This document shows positions 6,375 through 10,376 of a stretch of 10,376 nucleotides of DNA, in pieces. This DNA comes from Gammaproteobacteria bacterium (GTDB lineage: Bacteria > Pseudomonadota > Gammaproteobacteria > Steroidobacterales > Steroidobacteraceae), in contig DAIDKA010000161.1 in assembly GCA_027451085.1 (NCBI GenBank), positions 1-10,376 on the forward strand. The letters run 5' to 3'. How positions within the stretch are numbered: the stretch's first letter is position 1; each line of letters begins with the position of its first letter. Under the pieces are notes generated by a model that saw only the letters and a list, made by a program, of their open reading frames with translations, had not been told where the DNA came from and made no database searches. Made by a program: the position numbers and the translations under genes.

Positions 6375-8524
6375 CAGTGCACGCTGCCGAAGGCATAGCT
6401 GATGCCGGCGCCGAACGTGCGCGGGTCGCCCAGCTGCGTGAACTGCTGGTTGGGAAAATCCGGCGGCACGTCGCCGAAGTAGAAGCCGCGCACCGTGTAA
6501 TTGCGGTCCGTCACGTTGCGCACCCAGACGTCCGCGGACCAGCTGCCCAGCTTGATGCCGGCCTTGATGTTGAGCAGCACGTAGGCGTGCGAGGCGTACG
6601 GATCGAGCGCCGGCATGTCGTAGTAGAAACTACCCCTGCCCGTGAGGTCGAACCGCAGGAAGGTACCGCGCGAGCCATGCAGCGTCATCGACCCGGAGGC
6701 CTGCCAGCTCGGCGCATACGGCTGGGCCCGGTCCGGCTGCACCACGCCGTCCAGCATCAGGCCATGGTAGGCCGTGTTCAGCAGTCCCAAAGAAGCGCCC
6801 AGCTCCACCACCTGGTCCGGAATGAACGTCAGCTCCGACTCCAGTCCATAGTTGTGGCCGCTGGGGACGTTCATGTTGTAGAGCACGAACGTGTCAGGGT
6901 TCGAGGGGTCCAGCTGCTCCCCGGTCTGCAGCTGCAGGTCCTTGCGCTTCATGTAGAACACGTCGGTGTCCACGCGCAGGCGGTGATCGTCCAGCTCGGC
7001 CTTGTAACCCAGCTCGAAGTCGAGGTCGGACTCCGGGTTGAACTGTATCTGGTTCGCAGGCAGGCCGGGGCCCAGGTTGAATCCGCCGGCCTTGTAGCCG
7101 CGCCCGACCGAGGTATAGATGCTCTGCCCGGCATCAATGACGTATTCCAGCGAGGCGTTGCCGCCCCACAGGTGGTTCACCGGCTCGAAGTCATGCGTCA
7201 GCGGCGGCCCGGGATTGACCAGGTCGGTGGTGATGTCGTTGTAATCCGCCGTGCGCCGCTCGGCGCGCAGGCCCGCTGACCAACGCCAGTGCTTCGCGAG
7301 TACGCCGTCCAGGTCACCGAACACCGCGGCGTTGCGGGAGTGGAAATGACTGTCGGTAAGACCATCGGTCTGAGAGTCGTTTTGCGGGGCATACGGGTCC
7401 AGGTACAGGCCCGGGGTGTAATCAGCGAGGTTCTCGGTCAGATCGAGCGCGTACACACCCAACAGCCAGTTCACGACGCCGCCGTCCTGGCTCTCGAGCC
7501 TCGCCTCCAGGCTGTGCGTGGTGCGGTCGCGGAACTGCTCCTCGGAATATTGGTAGGTGTAGGGCGCCCATAGCTGCGGATTGCCGAAGTCCCCGTCATA
7601 AGAGTAGCGGATCCGGGAGTCGGCGGCCGAGACGGCCACCGTCAGCTTCGCAAACTTCCAGCCGCTGTACTCGATGTGGGCGCCACCACCGGTGGAGTCC
7701 TGCCGGTCGACACCGGGCTGGTCGGTCTGGGTGGTACGGCTGCCGTCCAGTGTCCAGGCGTCGTAACCATCGTCGATGCTGATGTCGAGCAACGTGAGGT
7801 CTACGCGCAGGTCGTCAGCGGGCTGCCAGCGCCATTTGCCGCGCACCGTGGTCTCGTTGTAGCCGTCGGTGGCGTTACGCCCGAGGTAGGCATTGTGGTA
7901 GTAGCCGTCGCCCTGGTACTGCTGCACGGCCAGGCGGAACGCGGAGTCCAGTGCCGTCACCGGCCCTGTCAGCACTGCACCGTACGAACGCATGTCATAG
8001 TCGCCCGCTTCGAGGTCGACGCGGCCGCCGAACTCGTCCTGAGGCTCGGCGCTCTGCACGGCGATCAGGCCAGCCAGGGCATTTGCTCCATAGCGCATGC
8101 TTTGCGGACCGCGCAGCACCTCCACCTGGTCCACGTCGTACAGCGTGCCGATGCTGCCCAGGCCGCTGAAATCGATGCCGTCGACCAGGAAGCCGACGGA
8201 CGGATTGGGCGCACCTTGATATTCATCGAGCTCACCGATGCCGCGGATCTGGAAATAGCGTGGACGGTTGGTGTCACCCGACCAGTTGAGATTGGGCACC
8301 AGACCCACGACATCCTCGAAATGCTGCTGCCCGGCTGCGCGCAGCGTGGCCGAGTCCAGCACGGTGACACTGGCGGGGACGTCCTGCAGGGGCGTGGCTT
8401 TCAGCAGCGTGGCTGTGACTGTCACCTCCGGCAGCTGTGTTGCGCCGTCTTCGGCGTGCGCCGGGTGCACGGCTGCCAGGGACAGGATTGCCGAAACGGG
8501 GACGGATAGGTACTGCGACTTCAC
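6374..8524 (-). CDS. TonB-dependent outer-membrane receptor, probable thiamine transporter
   Basis: A 716-residue TonB-dependent receptor that would bring thiamine (or a phosphorylated form) across the outer membrane using TonB-ExbBD energy. A signal peptide covers residues 1-24, ending AHA before EDG. A TonB box, PEVTVTA, follows at 32-38. The plug domain runs from about 45 to 160, with FQIRGIG at 91-97, SVGFLVDGI at 109-117 and VEVLRGPQSMRYGANALAG at 135-153. The rest has the alternating aromatic and polar pattern of a 22-stranded barrel and ends in AGISYAFGSVH. The GTG start at 8524 is the first possible one: an in-frame TAG lies at 8534-8536 inside the riboswitch, and GGAG ends 5 bases upstream. 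Receptor sequence alone does not reveal the substrate; the TPP riboswitch just upstream and the transporter and kinase downstream make thiamine the best inference. Bacteroidetes have comparable riboswitch-controlled receptors (called OMR1). Confidence 0.92.
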   Translation of the reverse strand: MKSQYLSVPVSAILSLAAVHPAHAEDGATQLPEVTVTATLLKATPLQDVPASVTVLDSATLRAAGQQHFEDVVGLVPNLNWSGDTNRPRYFQIRGIGELDEYQGAPNPSVGFLVDGIDFSGLGSIGTLYDVDQVEVLRGPQSMRYGANALAGLIAVQSAEPQDEFGGRVDLEAGDYDMRSYGAVLTGPVTALDSAFRLAVQQYQGDGYYHNAYLGRNATDGYNETTVRGKWRWQPADDLRVDLTLLDISIDDGYDAWTLDGSRTTQTDQPGVDRQDSTGGGAHIEYSGWKFAKLTVAVSAADSRIRYSYDGDFGNPQLWAPYTYQYSEEQFRDRTTHSLEARLESQDGGVVNWLLGVYALDLTENLADYTPGLYLDPYAPQNDSQTDGLTDSHFHSRNAAVFGDLDGVLAKHWRWSAGLRAERRTADYNDITTDLVNPGPPLTHDFEPVNHLWGGNASLEYVIDAGQSIYTSVGRGYKAGGFNLGPGLPANQIQFNPESDLDFELGYKAELDDHRLRVDTDVFYMKRKDLQLQTGEQLDPSNPDTFVLYNMNVPSGHNYGLESELTFIPDQVVELGASLGLLNTAYHGLMLDGVVQPDRAQPYAPSWQASGSMTLHGSRGTFLRFDLTGRGSFYYDMPALDPYASHAYVLLNIKAGIKLGSWSADVWVRNVTDRNYTVRGFYFGDVPPDFPNQQFTQLGDPRTFGAGISYAFGSVH

Positions 8525-8615
8525 ACCTGCTCCCTACGCCGGTACTAACCGGATCAGGTTCAACGGGTTCGCGGGCCCATCCCGCGTCTCAGGCTCATGT
8601 GAGCCACCCCAAGGT
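8525..8615 (-). promoter_or_regulatory. TPP riboswitch (THI element)
   Basis: Reading the - strand, the conserved THI-box parts appear in order. They are a P1 5' arm ACCT (8615-8612), GGGGTG (8610-8605), the P3 hairpin GGCTC-ACAT-GAGCC (8605-8592), CTGAGA (8592-8587) and a side hairpin CGCGGG/CCCGCG (8586-8570). Then come ACCC of P2 (8568-8565), GAACCTGATCC (8561-8551), the P5 hairpin CCGG-TTAGTA-CCGG (8552-8539), GGCGTAGGGA (8540-8531) and the P1 3' arm AGGT (8528-8525). TPP binding folds this aptamer. The AGGGAG within it (8535-8530) is also the Shine-Dalgarno of the receptor gene, and P1 abuts the GTG start. Binding should therefore mask the ribosome site directly and repress the operon. 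No separate terminator hairpin is seen. Confidence 0.96.
8530..8535 (-). promoter_or_regulatory. Ribosome binding site of the receptor gene, embedded in the riboswitch
   Basis: AGGGAG on the - strand, 5 bases before the GTG start at 8524. It coincides with the conserved GUAGGGA end of the TPP aptamer, part of which pairs with CCU of GAACCUGAUC in helix P4 in the ligand-bound fold. Confidence 0.8.
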
Positions 8616-8625
8616 TTGGTCGGCT

Positions 8626-8653
8626 ATGGTAGTGACTTGCGCCCGTTTTGCAA
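8626..8653 (-). promoter_or_regulatory. Possible promoter of the thiamine operon
   Basis: On the - strand, TTGCAA (8653-8648, 4 of 6 to TTGACA) and TACCAT (8631-8626, 4 of 6 to TATAAT) are separated by 16 bases. A start near 8619 would begin the transcript just before the riboswitch P1 stem, which is the expected arrangement. Both hexamers are weak matches. Confidence 0.4.
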
Positions 8654-8678
8654 GGGTGGTGCCAGCGCCGATGCGGAC

Positions 8679-8684
8679 TACAAT
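8679..8684 (+). promoter_or_regulatory. Possible -10 element of the PhzF-family gene
   Basis: TACAAT (5 of 6 to TATAAT) lies 35 bases before the ATG at 8720 in the divergent intergenic region. The -35 region at 16-18 bases spacing is poor. A start near 8691 would leave a leader of about 29 bases that holds the Shine-Dalgarno sequence. Confidence 0.35.
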
Positions 8685-8701
8685 GCCGCCACTTCTGACT
8701 C

Positions 8702-8709
8702 AGGAGGAG
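8702..8709 (+). promoter_or_regulatory. Ribosome binding site of the PhzF-family gene
   Basis: AGGAGGAG, a near-perfect anti-16S match, ends 10 bases before the ATG at 8720. The spacer is a run of mostly C. It fixes this ATG as the start. Confidence 0.75.
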
Positions 8710-8719
8710 TCACCCCCCC

Positions 8720-9622
8720 ATGACGCGTACGGTCGCAATCCACCAGGTTGACGCCTTCACCCTCACCCGCCTCGCGGGCAACCCTGCCGGCGTGGTGCTG
8801 GGTGCGGACAGCCTCAGCGAGGCCGAAATGCAGGCCATCGCGCGCGAACTGAACAACGCCGACACTGCATTCGTGCTCAGGGCCGAGGCCGCGGACCACG
8901 ACCTTCGGGTCCGGTTCTTCACCCCGCGCGCCGAGGCCGCGTTCGTCGGCCACGCCACCGTGGCCACGCACTTCGTGCTCTCCGCGCTGCCGGGGGCGGC
9001 TGCGCGTGTCAGGCAACGCACCCGGGGCGGCATCGCTCAGATCGAGGTGCAGGGTGAGGGCGCCGGCCGCCGCATCGCCATCCGCCAGTCCGCACCGCCA
9101 CTGGGACGGGAAATCAACGACCGCGAACGACTGGCGGTGCTGGATTCGCTTGCGCTGGAACCGGGTTTCCTGGACCCGCGCTGCCCCCCGCTCATCGCGG
9201 GTGCCGGCAGCACGCGGCTGCTGATCGGGGTGCGCTCAGGCGAGCATCTTAAACAGCTCAAACCGGACCTCGCGCGCCTGTCCACGCTGTCAGGGCAGAT
9301 GGGCGCCGCCGGCTACTTCGTGTTCTCACTGTCGCCCACGCAACCGGACTGCCAGACCGAGGCGCGCATGTTCTGTCCTGCGCTGGGTATCCCGGAGGAT
9401 CCTGTCAGCGGCAATGCACACGGCATGCTGGGGGTCTACCTGGCAAAGCTCGGCCTGCTGCCGGTGGCGGACGGACGGCTGCGGTTCACCGGTGCCCAGG
9501 GCCACCACCTGCAGCGGCCGGGGCGCGTCGGCATCGAAGTGGAGTTCGACGGCGATGCTCCCGCGGCGGTGTGGATCACAGGCCAGGCGGTGTCGGTGTT
9601 TGAGACGACGCTGACGCTCTGA
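8720..9622 (+). CDS. PhzF-family isomerase/epimerase
   Basis: 300 residues, the usual length for the two-lobed diaminopimelate-epimerase-fold PhzF family, probably a cytoplasmic dimer. Landmarks are HQVDAFT at 8-14, GNPAGVVL at 20-27, ARELNNADTAFV at 41-52, RFFTPRAEAAFVGHATVATH at 65-84, and GIPEDPVSGNAHGMLGVYL at 223-241. In P. fluorescens PhzF the acid/base is Glu45, with His74 and Asp208 assisting. Here His78 and Asp227 correspond to the last two, but the Glu45 position is Asp48. No other phenazine genes are present, so phenazine synthesis is not implied; the substrate of most family members is unknown. The gene is divergent from the thiamine operon with about 105 bases between the riboswitch edge and the ATG, and its last 47 bases overlap the convergent transporter. 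Family call secure, function unknown. Confidence 0.92.
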   Translation: MTRTVAIHQVDAFTLTRLAGNPAGVVLGADSLSEAEMQAIARELNNADTAFVLRAEAADHDLRVRFFTPRAEAAFVGHATVATHFVLSALPGAAARVRQRTRGGIAQIEVQGEGAGRRIAIRQSAPPLGREINDRERLAVLDSLALEPGFLDPRCPPLIAGAGSTRLLIGVRSGEHLKQLKPDLARLSTLSGQMGAAGYFVFSLSPTQPDCQTEARMFCPALGIPEDPVSGNAHGMLGVYLAKLGLLPVADGRLRFTGAQGHHLQRPGRVGIEVEFDGDAPAAVWITGQAVSVFETTLTL

Positions 9623-10376
9623 GCGGCCACAGCAGCAGCGATACCGGCAGCGCAAGGCACGCCGCCATGATGAAAGGTGAGCTGCTGCCCAGGGAGGCGT
9701 ACACCGGCCCGGCCAGGAACGGCCCGAGCACCCTTCCCAGGCTGCTGCCCGCCTGGTAGGTCCCCATCACGGCGCCCCTGTCGTTGCCCTGCGACTGCCC
9801 CGACGCCAGCGCGGAATTCGACGGGGTGAACGCGCCCATCCCCAGTCCACACAGCACCAGGCCCATGCCTACGACCGGCAGGCTGCTGCCCGCCAGACCG
9901 ACCGCCATCATTCCAGACAGGTAGAACAGGCTGCCGCCGATCGCCAGGCGCGCCGCCCCCAGCCTGGGAGCCAGCACCCGCACCAGGCCGCCCTGCACCA
10001 GCACCGCCGCCAGCGCGACGACAAACAGGGCGTAACTCACCGTGCGCGGACCGGCGCCGAAACGATCCAGCGCCCACAACGCAAATATGGACTCGAGCAC
10101 CCCCTGCGCCGTCGTCACCAGCAACGCCGACAGCACGATGCGGCGCAGTTGCGGACGCCTCATCAGCAACGCCAGCGGCCGTGAACGCACGACCGGCTCT
10201 GCACCCGCGCGGTCAGGGGTCGTGTCCGCTGCGACCGCACGCCGGCTCTCCGGCAGGCGCAACTTCACCATCAGGAATGCCGACAGGTTGAAGCCCATGG
10301 ACACCAGGGCGGGCAGCATGAGGTCGTGCGCGCTTGTGTCGTTGCCCGCCAGCATGCCGCCGATGGGCATGCCCAG
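9576..10376 (-). CDS. Major facilitator superfamily transporter, N-terminal part outside window
   Basis: 266 residues of the C-terminal part of an inner-membrane carrier, resembling DHA1-type drug/proton antiporters. The frame stays open to the right edge; the apparent Met at 10370 falls inside the LGMPIGGMLAG segment, which looks like the interior helix-5 motif G-x-x-x-G-P-x-x-G-G, so the real start is upstream. Helix 6 ends with VKLRLPES, the typical entry into the central loop. About six hydrophobic segments follow (TM7-12), including CGLGMGAFTPSNSALAS for TM10 and QAGSSLGRVLGPFLAGPVY for TM11, the second half's glycine/proline motif. The tail is short and hydrophilic. Its 3' end overlaps the PhzF-family gene by 47 bases tail to tail. 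The substrate cannot be read from this portion. Confidence 0.9.
   Translation of the reverse strand: MGMPIGGMLAGNDTSAHDLMLPALVSMGFNLSAFLMVKLRLPESRRAVAADTTPDRAGAEPVVRSRPLALLMRRPQLRRIVLSALLVTTAQGVLESIFALWALDRFGAGPRTVSYALFVVALAAVLVQGGLVRVLAPRLGAARLAIGGSLFYLSGMMAVGLAGSSLPVVGMGLVLCGLGMGAFTPSNSALASGQSQGNDRGAVMGTYQAGSSLGRVLGPFLAGPVYASLGSSSPFIMAACLALPVSLLLWPLRASASSQTPTPPGL

Noticed and set aside
6377..7279. Open frames on the + strand opposite the receptor gene (also 7676-8509 and 5107-6180)
   Set aside because: They are antisense shadows of clearly recognisable receptor, transporter and kinase genes, without domains or ribosome sites of their own.
8720..9622. Phenazine biosynthesis locus
   Set aside because: Only a PhzF-family protein is present, with no other phz gene in view; the family is widespread in bacteria that make no phenazines.

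Overview
The window (about 10.4 kb, GC-rich, densely coding) looks like ordinary chromosome of a high-GC gammaproteobacterium. The basis is the large NAD-dependent glutamate dehydrogenase, an RraB-domain protein (RraB is mainly a gammaproteobacterial family), a TonB-dependent receptor and strong G/C third-position bias. The genus cannot be named from this sequence. No tRNA, rRNA, insertion sequence, CRISPR array or phage gene was seen, and no gene-free stretch exceeds about 110 bases.

Layout. On the + strand, the left edge carries the C-terminal two thirds of a large NAD-glutamate dehydrogenase, followed after 62 bases by gpmA (2,3-bisphosphoglycerate-dependent phosphoglycerate mutase). Next come five genes on the - strand, read from right to left: a TonB-dependent receptor, a PnuC/PnuT-type inner-membrane transporter, a choline/thiamine-kinase-like phosphotransferase, a P450-type [2Fe-2S] ferredoxin, and a membrane-anchored RraB-domain protein whose stop lies 4 bases from the gpmA stop. 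Divergent from the receptor, on the + strand, is a PhzF-family isomerase. Its 3' end overlaps a convergent major-facilitator transporter that runs off the right edge.

The main result is a thiamine salvage operon. A complete TPP riboswitch (THI element) lies directly before the receptor gene on the - strand. Its conserved 3' end supplies the ribosome binding site, and the GTG start follows the P1 stem immediately. Receptor, transporter and kinase genes overlap by 1 and 4 bases (TGATG and ATGA), so they form one translationally coupled unit. Together they would carry thiamine across the outer membrane (TonB receptor), across the inner membrane (PnuT) and trap it by phosphorylation (ThiK-like kinase), with the whole route shut down when TPP is plentiful. 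The parts are known families. The combination with a ThiK-like kinase, and the very compact riboswitch and start-codon arrangement, are what deserve checking.

The ferredoxin-RraB pair follows with no evident terminator in between. It may be partly co-transcribed with the thiamine operon or use its own -10-like site.
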